A stretch of 64,000 nucleotides of DNA from Agelaius tricolor (lineage: Eukaryota > Chordata > Aves > Passeriformes > Icteridae). A program made the position numbers and the translations under genes. The notes under the pieces were generated by a model. It did no database searches and was not told where the DNA came from. It saw only the letters and a list, made by a program, of their open reading frames with translations. How positions within the stretch are numbered: position 1 is the stretch's first letter; each line of letters starts with the position of its first letter. Shown here piece by piece: positions 1 to 13,700 of this stretch. The stretch spans positions 1,488,001 through 1,552,000 of the forward strand of contig JALJCS010000035.1 of NCBI GenBank assembly GCA_023055355.1, read 5' to 3'.

Positions 1-195
1 GGCAGTCAGTGTGCCTCAACCTGACCTGCTGAACAAACCTCTGCAGATCCAAAAAAGCATGTGTTAAATAAGAGAAAATAAACAACCTTGAAAACCAAAG
101 CCGAAGAATCCCAACTTCTCCTTTGAGCATGGAGCTGGGGAAAAAAACTTTTAACACCTCAAAAGCCATACCAACCACAACAAACCCAGGACAGG

Positions 196-236
196 CCAAA
201 CAACCCCAGCTCCTTCAAACGTTCCTGAGGCTGCTT
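196..236 (-). mobile_element. CR1 LINE fragment beside DNAH9 exon 19 donor
   Basis: On the minus strand it reads through the CR1 tail motif encoding ERLKELGLF. It begins about 20 bp after the exon 19 donor (GT at 255-254), so apparent read-through protein past PFR is CR1, not dynein. Confidence 0.65.
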
Positions 237-255
237 GGTGCTGGAAGAGCTGTAC

Positions 256-3200
256 CTGAAGGGAGCCTCCGTGGCGAAGCGCTCGCGGAGCCGCTGCTGC
301 TGGGCGTCGAAGGCGGCGCAGCTCTGGCGCAGCGCGGTCACCTCGGCGGCCTGCAGAGGAGCCACCTGCTGCTTCACGGCCACCGCCAGCTTCTTCACCT
401 GGCCCCACTTCTCCGGCAGCTCCTGCGGGCACAGCGGCACTGCTGGGTCCCCCTGACACAGGGGGATTGGCACTGACCCCATGGTGCACAGTGGCACTGC
501 TGAGTCCCCCTGACACAGGGGGATTGGCACTGACCCCATGGTGCACAGTGGCACTGCTGGGTCCCCCATTGGCACTGACCCCATGGTACACAGCAGCACT
601 GCTGGGTCCCCCTGACACAGGGGGATTGGCACTGACCCCATGGTGCACAGTGGCACTGCTGGGTCCCCCTGACACAGGGGGGATTGGCACTGACCCCATG
701 GTGCACAGCAGCACTGCTGGGTCCCCCTGACACAGGGGGATTGGCACTGACCCCATGGTGCAGATGGTGTATTTAGCACTGTGTGATTAGTGATTAGCAC
801 TGACCCCATGGTGCAGAAAGCTGAACAGGGGTGGTGTTTGAGGGTCCTCAGGATGAGGGAAGAGATGAGAATCTTGACTCCATGTTTTAGAAGGCTGGTA
901 TAGTATTATCATGTTATATTATATCATGTTATATTATATCATGTTATATTATATCATGTTATATTATATCATGTTATATTATATCATGTTATATGTTATA
1001 TTTTATTATACTATATTATACTATACTATATTATACTATACTATATTATATCCCATACTATGTTATATTATACTATGTTATACTGTTATATTATATTATA
1101 CTATACTATATTATATGTTATACTATGTTATACTATACTGTTATCATATGTTATATTATATTTTATCTTATATTGTATAATATAATATTGTATTGTATAA
1201 TATAATTATTATAATATATGTTCTATGTTATGTTATGTATTGTGTTATGTTGTGTCATGTTATATTATGTTATATCGTATCATATTATATTATGTTATAT
1301 CATATCATAATATATTATATTATACTATACTACGTTATGCTATACGTTATAAACGCTATACTAAAACTATACTAAAGAAAGAGAAAGGAAACATCAGAAG
1401 GTTGGAAAAGAATGCATAATAAAATCTCATGGCAGACTCAGAGAGTCCAACACAGCTGGACTCTGACTGGCCATTAATTAAAAACATTTCACACGCCGGA
1501 TAAACAATTCTCCAAATCACATTCCAGAGGAGTAAAACAATGAGAAGCTGAAGCTTCCCAGCTTCCTAGGAGAAGAAATCCTGGCAAAAGAATTTTTCAT
1601 GAAATATATCAGTGACACTGAAGCATTGCTTTATTCTTCTATATTATATTCTTACTCTATTCTTAAGAAACCCATAACCCCTTCTAGCCTGCTTGATAGA
1701 GCTTTGACCTCATTGGTCAACCGAGGAAACACCACTGTGCTATTCACATTTTCTGAAAAATCTCTTTGCTCAGGACTTTTCTCCTGGGAAACTGAGAAGC
1801 TTCATAAAAAAGGAAAACAATTCTTATCTTATATGTTTCTCTTGTGTTGTGCTCATCTAGAATGTGTTTAGAGATTGTTTACTCACAAATAATTGTTTTA
1901 TTGGGTTCTGTTGTGAGTTGTTTTCACTCATTGACCAATCAGGGCCAAGCTGTGTTGGGACTCTAAAAAGAGTTAAGAATTTTCATTATCTTTTTAGCAT
2001 TTTGTAAGTGTCCTTTCTGTATTCTTTAATATAGTTTAGTATAGTATTCTTTAATATAATATAGCATCATAAAAAGATTAACCCTCTAAAAACATAAAAT
2101 CAAATACATCATTCCTCCCTCCCACAAAAATCTCAACAAACACAATACACCACCACCCTTTGGTAAACAAATCTCCATAACACATTCCACATTTGCCTAG
2201 CAACAGGTGCAGCAAGTGGAGATAAGATTTGTTTTAATTCTTTTTCTGAGCTTTCTCACAGCTTTCCCCAGGGAAAATGCCTGGGAAGATTTGTGTTTGC
2301 TCTGAGGCCAGAGAGCTGCTGCCACACTGCTGGGAGGCAGGAGGGGCTCTGCAGGGTGGGATCTGCTCATGGAAAACCATGGAATGGGAAAAGCCACAGA
2401 TCCCGTGGCTAAAACTGCAAGGGAGGGTGGTTGGGATGGCCCAAGTCGTGCCTCAGGGGGTTTAGATTGGATATGAAGAAAAAAGTTCATAGGAAGGGTT
2501 GTAAAGCATCAGAAGAGGCTGCCCAGGGCAGGGGTGGAGTCACCATCCCTGGAAGTGCTCAAAACCCTGTGGCTGTGGCACCTGGGGACGTGCTTTAGTG
2601 GTGATCACAGTTGTGGTGCTGGGTGGATGGTGAGATTTTATCATCCCTAAGGTCTTTTCCAACATTAACAATTCCATGATTGCCAAGGGCTCTGCTGTCC
2701 CCGGGTCCCCTCCTCTCCATGAGCTGTGCAAGCCCATAGGAAAGATTCTGGGTTTCTCTCCATCCCAGCTCACACTCCTGAGGAAATTAATGGAGACCCA
2801 GAATGGAAAGAAGGGAAGGAGCTGCAGGCAGCTCTGAGGCAGCAGAGATGGCCAGGGCAGGGCCAGCCCCTCCTGAGGGGTCTCCTCCTGGCATTTTTCA
2901 CCACAGCCTCAGCAGAAATCAATGACCACACACAGAACTGCCTCCTTCTCTTCCTCCCCAGCAGCAGCTCCAGCCCATCCATCTCCAGGGAGGGAGAGGA
3001 GCCTGGAGGAACTTCTGCTTTTCCCACTGCATACAGGAGGGAATGAATCATTCACGCACAAACATTGCTGTCACTCGCCAAAAAGAACAATTCTTTGGCT
3101 GTCTCCTGCATCTGGATGGCTGCTCCTGCTCCACACCCTCATTTCTTCTCTCAGCAAAGTAAATCAGGTATTTGAAGGTATTTGCACAAGCAGGAACACC

Positions 3201-6200
3201 CCAGCAGCTCCCAGGCAGGGGGGTTTAGTGGGGCTGGGCTCCCCACAGGACTGGGTTTTGTGGTGGATAAGACACAGCTGGCAGGGCTTGTCTCTGTCCC
3301 CCAACACTCACCATCTCTTACAACCTTCTCATGGTCCCCTTTGCAGAAAAGAAAGGAATTCCCAAAGAACTGACTCATGAGAGCCAGATGTGGAAAGATG
3401 CCAAAATATTTTCACAACCTGCTCCCAGGGATGTCCTCTGGGTAAAGCAGATCTGGTGGTCTCGACCCAGAGGAGAACTGAAGTCCTGTGGGAAGGCAGC
3501 TCCTCTGCCAACATTATCCTCCCCATCTCCATAGCTGCCAAGAACCAGCTTATTTAAAAATAATTATAATTCCACCTAATTAACAGATGGATCTGAAAAT
3601 GCATTAATTTTTTTTCAAGAGCAATCACTGGGAGTTGGAGCAGGCAATTCCATGTTTTTCACACATAACAAAAGGCTTAATCTCTGCTTTAAAAGAAAAA
3701 AAATCTCAACATTTAGAGCTACTAAGGCACATCCTGCAATAGCAAAACGCTGCCCAATGAGGCCCTCTAATGACAGGGAGCCTTGAATATGCTTGGGATG
3801 CTCCTCCACTCCTGCCCCCTTTGCCTTCTGCTCCTGGGCTGTGCCCACCACAAACCCTCACCCACCTCCAGCTGCTGGTGGACTTCCTCAGGCAGCTGCT
3901 GCTCATAGGTCCTCAGCAGCTCAATGGTCTCCTTCAGGGGCTCAAACATGGCATCAGTGGCACTGTGACGTTCCTTCACAGCCAGCAGGTGACCCATGAC
4001 CTCCACCAAGCCACTGTAGTCACCTCTCTCCACCTTTCTGCTCAGACCTCTCTCAGCAGTTTGGATGAACTCGTCCAGGTCAGCCAAGCTGCAGAGCACA
4101 AAGCAGGGGAGGAAGCACAGGGTGAGGGCAGCTCCCCTGGAATTATTATTGTCCCAGCTCCTCTGGAGTTAATATTCCAGCCTCAGAACTGGAATTCCTG
4201 CTCAAAGGTCCCTGAATGTTGTACAGGTTCCTCCGAGGAGCAGAAAGACAAGTTGGGACTTCTCAAGTTGGAGACAGAGTGCCTGAACAGAGACAGGGAT
4301 CTCAGGGGGGCTGTCAGAGCACAGGTTTTACTGTCCCAGTTTTTACTGGGAGGGTTGGGGGACACCAGCATGGGGTGCCCAGAGCAGCTGTGGCTGCCCC
4401 TGGATCCCTGGAAATGTCCAAGGCCAGGCTGGACAGGGCTGGGAGCAGCCTGGGACAGTGGGAGGTGTCCCTGCCATGGCAGGGGTGGCACTGGGTGGGC
4501 TCTAAGATCCCTTCCAGCCCAAACCACTCTGGGATCCTGTGATGGTTTTCACCCCATCTCTTCCACTACAGGAATCCAAGCTCCCCAGGTGAACCTGACA
4601 CGTTTCAAAGCTGTAACCAACAGGGATTGTCCTTCATGCACTGCCTCTCTTCACAGGGCAGCTCCCTCCTGCAGGTGATGCAAATTCACAGCAGTTTAGA
4701 AAAGCAACTGTACATTTGTGGGAGGAAAAAAAAAACCCTCCAGGTCTTTAAAATTAAGATCCCTGTCTCTCAAAGCCCTTGAGCCATAAACCATCACAGA
4801 CAGGAGAGTTTGGGGCATGTTTCCTCACCTGCTTATCCTGTTCTTAACCTCACCAGCGACTGGGCACTTTCAGCAGAGGAGCACTGGGCTCCTGGCTCTC
4901 AAAACACTTCTTAAGTGCCTGCTTAAATGGATGCTGCTGGGACTAAAAGTATCCTTAAACACTTCACCTAATAAAGACTAAACTGCTGACTCAGGGACTC
5001 TCAATAGCAGCTCCTAAATGCTCATTCTCTGCCACACTAAACCTCTGTGCAAAGAAATTATCAGACAGATTTATGGTGCTGAAAAGCACACCAGAGATCA
5101 CATCACCACCCCACGCAGCAGCCTCCTCTTCAGCTGCCTGGGAGCACTCCCCTGGGAGCACCCAGAACCTAGGACAACCTTCAGTTGTGACCAATAAATC
5201 ACCCAGGGCACGGTCCTGCACAGACCAGAGCAGCTCTTCAGAGCAAGGAACACGTGGTAATGCAAAAGTTGGAGCCCAAACTGCTCCACGACACCTCCCC
5301 ATGACTGCTCATGCCAGGCCACCTGAATCATGGGCTGTTAGAAACCTCACACCATTAATGCAGATTTACTGATGGCCACCATCAAATCCAGTCAAGCAAG
5401 GCCAGAGCCCTGGCAGAGATGGGATTATTTGGCTCAGGAGGAGCAAAACACACACCTTGGGCAAACACACACTGTCTAACACCCTACATCAGGTCCCAGG
5501 GATGTCAGGGCACCAAGGATTGCCACTGCTCCCAGCTCACACACAAGCAGAGACCAGGGCATGGAAGACTCAGCACTGGGATGGACCTGCTGTGCAGCAC
5601 GGGCCTTTCTCTTGCTCCTGTATTAGCTCTGGAGGTCGTCACAGCTCTGAGGCTGCCAGAGCTCCAGGAGCATGTGGACAATGCTCCCAGGGATGCCCAG
5701 GGTGGGATTGTTTGGGTGCCTGTGCAGGGCCAGGAGCTGCACTGGGTGGTCCTTGTGGATCCCTTCCAACCCAGGGGAAAGGAGAAAGACAAGAAGAAGG
5801 GAAAGGTATTCCATGATTCTCTATCCTTTGGCCATGAGTGGGAAATGACACAGCCCAGCCCAGACAAGAGAAATTCCACGATCAGAGGCAGAACCAACCC
5901 TCACCTGTGCGTGACATGGTCCAGGAGGTGCTGCTTGAACACCAAGCTCCACCTTTTAATCTCATTGAGCAAGGCTGCCTTGAAGGGCCTCACATCCAGC
6001 CTCAGCCAGCCCTGGAAGGTGCAGAGGGGCTGCATTCGAGCCACCTCCTCGTAGAGCTGCTCATAGGAGCCCAGCTGCTCTCTGAACTGCTGCAGCGTGG
6101 CTGGTGCCTCGGGGATGCCGTGGCCATCGATGTCTATGGGCATGGGGACGTGGAGGTGGTGGCCCAGCTCCCTGCTGTCCTGGGCCAGGAGGTGGTGGCC

Positions 6201-9200
6201 CAGCTCCCTGCTGTCCTGGGCCAGGAGGTGGTGGCCCAGCTCCCTGCTGTCCTGGGCCAGGAGGTGACAGAAGCGCTGCTCCAGCCCCGCGCAGTGCTCG
6301 CGGCACGCGGTGGCAGCTGCCTGAGCCCGGGCCAGCAGCTCCTGGCGGCACGAGCACAGCGAGGGCATGGCCTCCAGGGCAGCCTGGTGGGCACAGGGAG
6401 GAGGGGAGAGGGGAAATGGAGGAGAAGGGAGAGTGGAGAGAGGAGGAAGGGAAAGGAGAGAGGAAAAGGGAAAGGAGAAAAGAAGGGGAAGGAGAAAAGA
6501 AGGGGAAGGAGAAAAGAAGGGGAAGGAGAAAAGAAGGGGAAGGAGAAAAGAAGGGGAAGGAGAAAAGAAGGAAGGGAAAGGAGAAAAGAAGGAAGGGAAA
6601 GGAGAGAGAAGGAAGGGAAAGGAGAAAAGAAGAAGAGGGAAAGGAGAAAAGAAGAAGAGGGAAAGGAGAAAAGAAGAAGGAGGGAAAGGAGAAAAGAAGA
6701 AGAGGGAAAGGAGAAAAGAAGAAGAGGGAAAGGAGAAAAGAAGAAGGAGGGAAAGGAGAGAGAAGGAGAAAAGAAGAAGGGAAAGGAGAAAGAGAAGAAG
6801 AAGGAAAGGAGAAAGAAGAAAATGGGAGAAGAGAGAGGGGAAAGAGGAGAGAAAGGAGAGATGAGAGAAAGGGAAGAGAGAAGAGGGGAGAAGGCAGAGA
6901 AGAGAAAGGAGAGAGTGGAGAGGGACGGGAGAGGAGAGCACAGTGAGGTGGGAGCACATGGCACCTCCTCACTTCCCCCAGCCCGGGGGAGCCCCAGAGC
7001 ACAGACCTGGTAGTGGCAGAAGCCACGGTGTGCAGCCAGCCGGGGCACCAGCGAGGAGATGTGGAAGATGCCCTGGAGAAGACTTTCCACCATGTCACAG
7101 AAGCCATCCCTGGCGCCAGGGTCCAAGGGAGGGCGAAACACCAAATCTGGGATCACCAAATCCAGCTGCACCTCAAAGAGGGGAGCGAGCCCTGCCTTGG
7201 GATCTGGTAGGGAAGAACAGAGATGTCAGGGTCTTTTTCAAGGAATCTCGAGGCACTGAGGTCCTATTACAAGGTGCCACATGGCCTGCAGGGACAGCAG
7301 GAGGGTGTGGTGGCACACACACACTCACTGGGGCCTGCACAACCCATGGAGGTGTTGGCAAACCAGCTGTGCTGTGCTAACCACCAAAACCAGTGGGGAA
7401 CAGGTGAGACACAAGTGATGTAAGGAGCAGAAAACACCCTGAGGAGGAAAGGCTCTTCAGGTAATGCAGAGGGAGTGTGAGAGCTGAACAATGCCAGCAT
7501 GGAAGTGCTTGCAGAGGAGAAAAACAACAGGAACCAAGTGTCTCTTTAATTTAGTGGTGAAAAGCATGCAAAAAAACCCCAAATAGCAACCAGAAACTGA
7601 AGCCAGATGCAAATGTGACAACCTAGGCAAGTTTTTAACAAGATGGTGAAGAACTGCCTGCAATTCTCCGGCTCATTGTGCCTCACATCCAGAAGGGAAG
7701 CGTTCCTGGGGATGTGCTTCAGCTGCACACAAGCTGCTCTCAGCAGAGCAAGGAGGGCTGGGCTGGGGACTCCTGAGCCCAGCTCACCTCTGCCCAGGAC
7801 TAATGCTCAGGGACTGAGGGCTTTGTTTGGTGCCTTTCAGGAGCAGAAGTGGCTCTTGAGCCTCCCCACAGAGGAAGGATGGTGCCACCCGGCTGCTTTG
7901 GGCATGGGAGGGTGGGAGGTGACTGATGTCCAAGCACAGGTGTGGGAGAAGCCTCAGGTGTCTCTCTCCATTAACCCTTGCAGACAGCGCAGTCACCTCC
8001 ATCCCTCCCCCTGAGCAGTGACCAGAGCTGGAGTCACCCTCCCTTCCTGGAGGCTCCAGTGCCAGAGGGAGGCCAGGAAAAAGAGAACAAGCACTGAGAA
8101 TGAGGGGAGCACAACCAGAGATGTCCCCTTGGAGAGGGCAGGAAGAAGAGAACAAGCACTGAGAATGAGGGGAGCACAGCCAGAGATGTCCCCTTGGAGA
8201 GGCCAGGAAGAAGAGAACAAGCACTGAGAATGAGGGAGCACTACCAGAGATGTCCCCTTGGAGAGGCCAGGAAAAAGAGAACAACTGCTTTCCTCCAGAG
8301 CCAGGGGAAAGCCAGGAAGAAGAGAACAAGCACTGAGAATGAGAGAGCAGAGCCAGAGATGTCCCCTTGGAGAGGGCAGGAAGAAGAGAACAAGCACTGA
8401 GAATGAGGGATCACAACCAGAGATGTCCCCTTGGAGAGGCTGAGCAGCCCCTGCAGCCAGGGGACAGGAGCCAGGTGTCACCTGTGTTCTCCAGGAGGTA
8501 TTTCAGGGAGCACTCAATGGCAGTGAAGAGTCCACCCAGGACTATCTCATCCACATAATCCAAATACACCTTCCAGGCATCAGAGGCTGGCTCTGCACGT
8601 AGGAGGCTCTGGTTTTCCTGGAAGACAAAGATTCCTTCACACACAGCAGGGCTGAGTGTGCCCCAAACTCCTCCTTGCCTGTAATACAGGGTTCACTAAG
8701 CATGGGTAAGGAGGTGCTGATGCTGAAGTTGATGCTTTGTGAAGGCACCACTGCCCCACAGCCAAGGGCAGCACAGCAGTGTCAGCCTCAGGGAGGTGGA
8801 TCTTCCCACTGGGGCATGGCCGCAATTTGCTCCTGTCGAGGGCTGCGTGGTCTCCAGGAACACTTCAAGGTGAAAATGGAGGGCACAAGAGCCTTAGAAG
8901 GTCTTCCACATGTTTTCCTCCCTCTTCTTTGAGGCCATGGGACTTGGGGCTGCTTTGCACCCCTGGGGCAGGGAGAACTGGGGGTCTCAAGCCCCATCCT
9001 GATGAACCCATCTGGTTCTCTTCAGAGTCCAAGGCCAGACATGCCCTCAGGAGAGGGCTGGCCCATAACCCATCTCCTCCAGGCCAGGGGCTGTCCCTGA
9101 CATGCACAACACCTGGCTCCAGGCAGGTGAGGGGCAGAGCTCTGGGCTTTCTCCTGGCCTGCAGAGGACTCTGAGCTGTGGCAAAACTGCTGAGAAAGCA

Positions 9201-10663
9201 CCAAGGTTTGGGACAGAGTTTCTCTCCTGTCACTCAGCTTCTCCCTGGGTGCTCAGCATCACCTCCTGCTGCACAGAGGGACAGAGCCTGAAACCAATGG
9301 GTCAGCTCCAGCCTCTGTTCCCAGGTGAGCACCTAAAATGGGATTTTTCCTGGGAGCAGCATCCCAATCCCGATGCACCACTCCCCTCTAGTGGCTCTCC
9401 AGCTTCTCCTGGGGTGCTCAGCATCACCTCCTGCTGCACAGAGGAACAGAGCCTGAAACCACAGGGTCAGCTCCAGCCTCTGTTCCCAGGTGAGCGCCTC
9501 AGAGGGGATTTTTCCTGGGAGCAGCATCCCAATCCCGATGCACCACTCCCCTCTAGTGGCTCTCCAGCAGCCAGGGCTTCAGCCAGACCCTTCCTGGGCT
9601 GGAGCTGCTGCTGGTCCTGCCCGGGGCTGGGAGCCCAGCCAGCCCCACACCCCACCCTCCCAGGCAGCACCAATTCACCCCGGGGCAGGTCCTTAGAAGG
9701 GTTCAGGGAGTTCATTTCAGGCAATGCACTCTGGACCTTTTCAGTACCACAGGGACAACACGGAGCCCCTGAGGAGGTGCCCAGCCCTGCAGGTGCCCCC
9801 TCACCTTCAGCAGGGAGTGGATCCTGTGCCCACCCTGGCTGACCAGGCTGTAGCTCCTCTCCAGGCGCTCCTGGCACTCCTCCAGGCCCAGCACCGCCTC
9901 CCTCTTGGCGTCCCTCCTCTCCAGCATGGGCGACCCCCACGAGTGCACGATGCTCTGCATCTCCCCAACGTTGTCCTTGGCCTTCTGCACCCTCTGCTCC
10001 AGGTCACAGACATCACCCACCAGCCCGGAGATGCGATCCCAGACACCTGGGGAAAACGAGATGGTTGAGCCTCCATTGCCAGAGCTGCTGGGACAAGCCC
10101 TGCTGTTCTCTCCTTTAGACCTTTTCCCCGTGATCTCACCTGTTTCTCACTCATCCTTAAGGTAAGAGATTCACCACCTGGAGCAGCAGAGCCACCTCTA
10201 CCTCTCCCCTACTGTAGTTATGATATTTTCTGAAAAATCCCTTTGCCAAGATTTTTTTCTCCTGAGAAGCTGAAAAGCCTCAGAAACAAAATGTAACCAA
10301 CGATTATCTGCTGCTGTAGAGTGCAACAGATGCATCTGTGATTGGCCTCATGTGGTTGTTTTTAATTAATAACCAATCACAGTCCAGCTGTCTCAGACTG
10401 CCTGGTCAGTCACTAAATTTGATTATCATTCTGATTCCATTCTTTTTCCATTCCTTGCTAACCTTCTAATGAAATAATTTCTTCTATTCTTGTAATATAG
10501 TTTTAATATACTATAATATACTAGGATATAATATAATATAGTATAATATACTATGATATACTATGATATCATATACTATGTGATATACTATACTATGATA
10601 CAGTATAATATAATAAATATAATAAGTATAATAAATATAACAAACACAATATAATATAGTATA

Positions 10664-10703
<40 letters not shown>

Positions 10704-13700
10704 AAATAATAAATCAGCCTTCTGAAACAAAGTCAAGATTCTCATCTCTTCTCTCGTCCTGAGGCCCCTGTAAACACCACCACACCCCACCCCAACAAGG
10801 CTCAGCAGGGACCACCAGAGCCTCTCCTCCCCACAGCCTGGGCTAAACCTGAGGGAGCAGGATCCTGCCCACAGCCCCAGGGCATCAAGGGGATGTGGGA
10901 AGGAAAAAACACATCAGGAGCTGCTCCTCATCCTCCCAGTGCTGGATACAGCAGAGAGAGCCCTGTCCTACTGGGAATTGCCACTGGGAACCAGGGAGCA
11001 GGAGGAGCCCCAGGTGTCACACTGTGGGAAATGGGCTTGTGAAGAATTCTCAAAACCTGACTGAAAGCTGCCACAGCCTTGTACACCTGTGTGCAAACTC
11101 TGAGATAAGGTGTGCTGGCTTAGGAAGGCCATGGAATAGAGGTGACATTGTGGAGAGAGAGATTGAACTGGAAAAAAGTTTTAAACAACGTTGCCTTGCA
11201 AAAAGACCAGATATTTTAGAGAATTAGAACTGTGAAAATGCACTGTAGCATGATGTAGGGCAAAAATATAGGGGATTGGTATTAAATATAGGCAAAAATA
11301 TAGGTCATTTGTGTTAAATATAGGTTAAAACATAGGTGATTAGTGTTAAATATAGGTTAAAATATAGGTAAAAGTATAGGTGATTGGTGTTAAATATAGG
11401 TAAAAATACAGGTAAAAATACAGGTAAAAATATAGGTAAAAATACAGGTGATTGGTGTTAAAAATAGGTAAAAATATAGGTTAAAAAATAGGTAAAAATA
11501 TAGGTTAGAATATAGGTGATTGGTGTTAAATACAGGTAAAAATACAGGTAAAAATACAGGTAAAAATACAGGTAAAAATACAGGTGATTGGTGTTAAATA
11601 TAGGTAAAAATATAGGTTAAAAATAGGTAAAAATATAGGTTAGAATATAGGTGATTGGTGTTAAATATAGGTAAAAATACAGGTGGTTGGTGTTAGAAGT
11701 AACAGCAGCATTGTGGGGCAAAAGCTAATAGGCCTAAAAACATCTTTAAGGTATGGCAACCAGGAAATGGGTTGGCTTCTGATGGAATGAAGTTGAGTTT
11801 TACATCCCTTATGTCTCACTATTCATCGGAACTGATAATGAAATAAAATCTTTTAAAACACCTCCCCGTTGCCTCATCTCTGTAAAAGCTGGGAAAACCA
11901 GGATCACACAGAGCCAGCTCACCCTCTGTCCTCCAGGTCAGCGTTTCTTCTGCCTCCCTCAGCTTCAGGTCGATGTCCTGCAGCTGGCCCTGCACCAGAG
12001 GATGTTCCACCTCCAGCACGGACCTCAGGACCTTGTTGTAGCTGTTCCCCATCAGCTCCAGGCTGGCCACCAGCTGCCAGAGGGATTCCTTGCAGGAATG
12101 GAGCTCAGCTGCGGCTGGGGGGATGGCTCCTGCCCCGCTGCCCCTCAGGTAGCTCACCTCCCTGAGCACGGCCACCAGCTGGGGAGGCAAGGACAGAGCC
12201 GGGCTCAGCACGGCCCCTGAAACCCCCTCCGACCTGTTCTGACCATCACAAGGGGCTCTGATGGTCAGCACAGCCCTGCCAGCCCCTTCTGAGCATCACA
12301 GGGGTTCCTGATGGTCAGCACAGCCCTGCCAGCCCCTTCTGAGCATCACAGGGGTTCCTGATGGTCAGCACAGCCCTGCCAGCCCCTTCTGAGCATCACA
12401 GGGGTTCCTGATGGTCAGCACAGCCCTGCCAGCCCCGTCTGAGCATCACAGGGATTCCTGATGGTCAGCACAGCCCTTCCAGCTCCTGGAACCCCCTCCA
12501 ACCCCTTCTGACCATCACAGGGGTTCCTGCTGGTCAGCACAGCCCTGCCAGCCCCTTCTGAGCATCACAGGGGTTCCTGATGGTCAGCACAGCCCTGCCA
12601 GCCCCGTCTGACCATCACAGGGATTCCTGATGGTCAGCACAGCCCTGCCAGCCCCTTCTGAGCATCACAGCAGGTTCTGCTGCTCAGCACAGCCCTCCCA
12701 GCTCCTGGAACTCACTGCAACCCCTTCTGAGCATCACAGGGGTTCCTGTTGGTCAGCACAGCCCTCCCAGCTCCTGGAACTCACTGCAACCCCTTCTGAG
12801 CATCACAGGGGTTCCTGCTGGTCAGCACAGCCCTGCCAGCTCCTGGAACTCCCTCCAACCCTTCTGAGCATCACAGGATGTTCCTGATGGTCAGCACAGC
12901 CCTGCCAGCCCCTTCTGAGCATCACAGGTGTTCCTGCTGGTCAGCACAGCCCTTCCAGCTCCTGGAACTCCCTCCAACCCCTTCTGACCATCACAGGATG
13001 TTCCTGCTGCTCAGCACAGCCCTGCCAACCCCTTCTGAGCATCACAGGGGTTCCTGATGGTCAGCACAGCCCTGCCAGCTCCTGGAACTCCCTGCAACCC
13101 TTCTGAGCATCACAGGGGTTCCTGTTGGTCAGCACAGCCCTACCAGCTCCTGAAACCCCCTCCAACCTGTTCTGACCATCACAGGGGTTCCTGATGGTCA
13201 GCACAGCCCTGCCAGCTCCTGGAACTCCCTGCAACCCCTTCTGAGCATCACAGCAGGTTCTGCTGCTCAGCACAGCCCTCCCAGCTCCTGGAATTCTCTC
13301 CAGCCCCTTTTGACCATCACAGGGGTTCCTGCTGGTCAGCACAGCCCTGCCAGCTCCTGGAACTCGCTCCAACCCCTTCTGCTGGTCCTGCTGATTTATT
13401 CCCAAAGCAGCAAGCTGGAAAGGGCCTGGACAGCTCCTGGCCTGTTTCCCATTGATCTCTGGCTCTGTTAAGCACCAAAGCAGCCTCTAAAAGTCACCAT
13501 CACCTCTGGTGCTCTCAGTCATCCCCATCCCTGTGCTTCCCCTCTCAGATGGAGGCTGAGCCCCATCACAAGTCCCAGCAATGTTGTTCTGCCAGAGCCA
13601 TTGGCCATTATCAAAGTGAAAGAGAAGATGGCTCCAGTTCTCTTGGTTTGCTGAGATGATTGGTATAAAAAAAAATAATTTAAAAATAGCACCATGGCCT

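Noticed and set aside
3770..4678. 302-codon plus-strand frame
   Set aside because: Antisense to DNAH9 exon 18, continuing into CR1.
5838..7013. Lys/Glu/Gly-rich 391-codon plus-strand frame and Ser/Leu/Phe-rich minus frames
   Set aside because: Caused by the polypurine array plus the antisense of DNAH9 exon 17; the real exon ends at a clear acceptor.
12235..13390. Regular 50-bp repeats resembling a CRISPR array
   Set aside because: No conserved-repeat/variable-spacer pattern; whole unit repeats; vertebrate intron.
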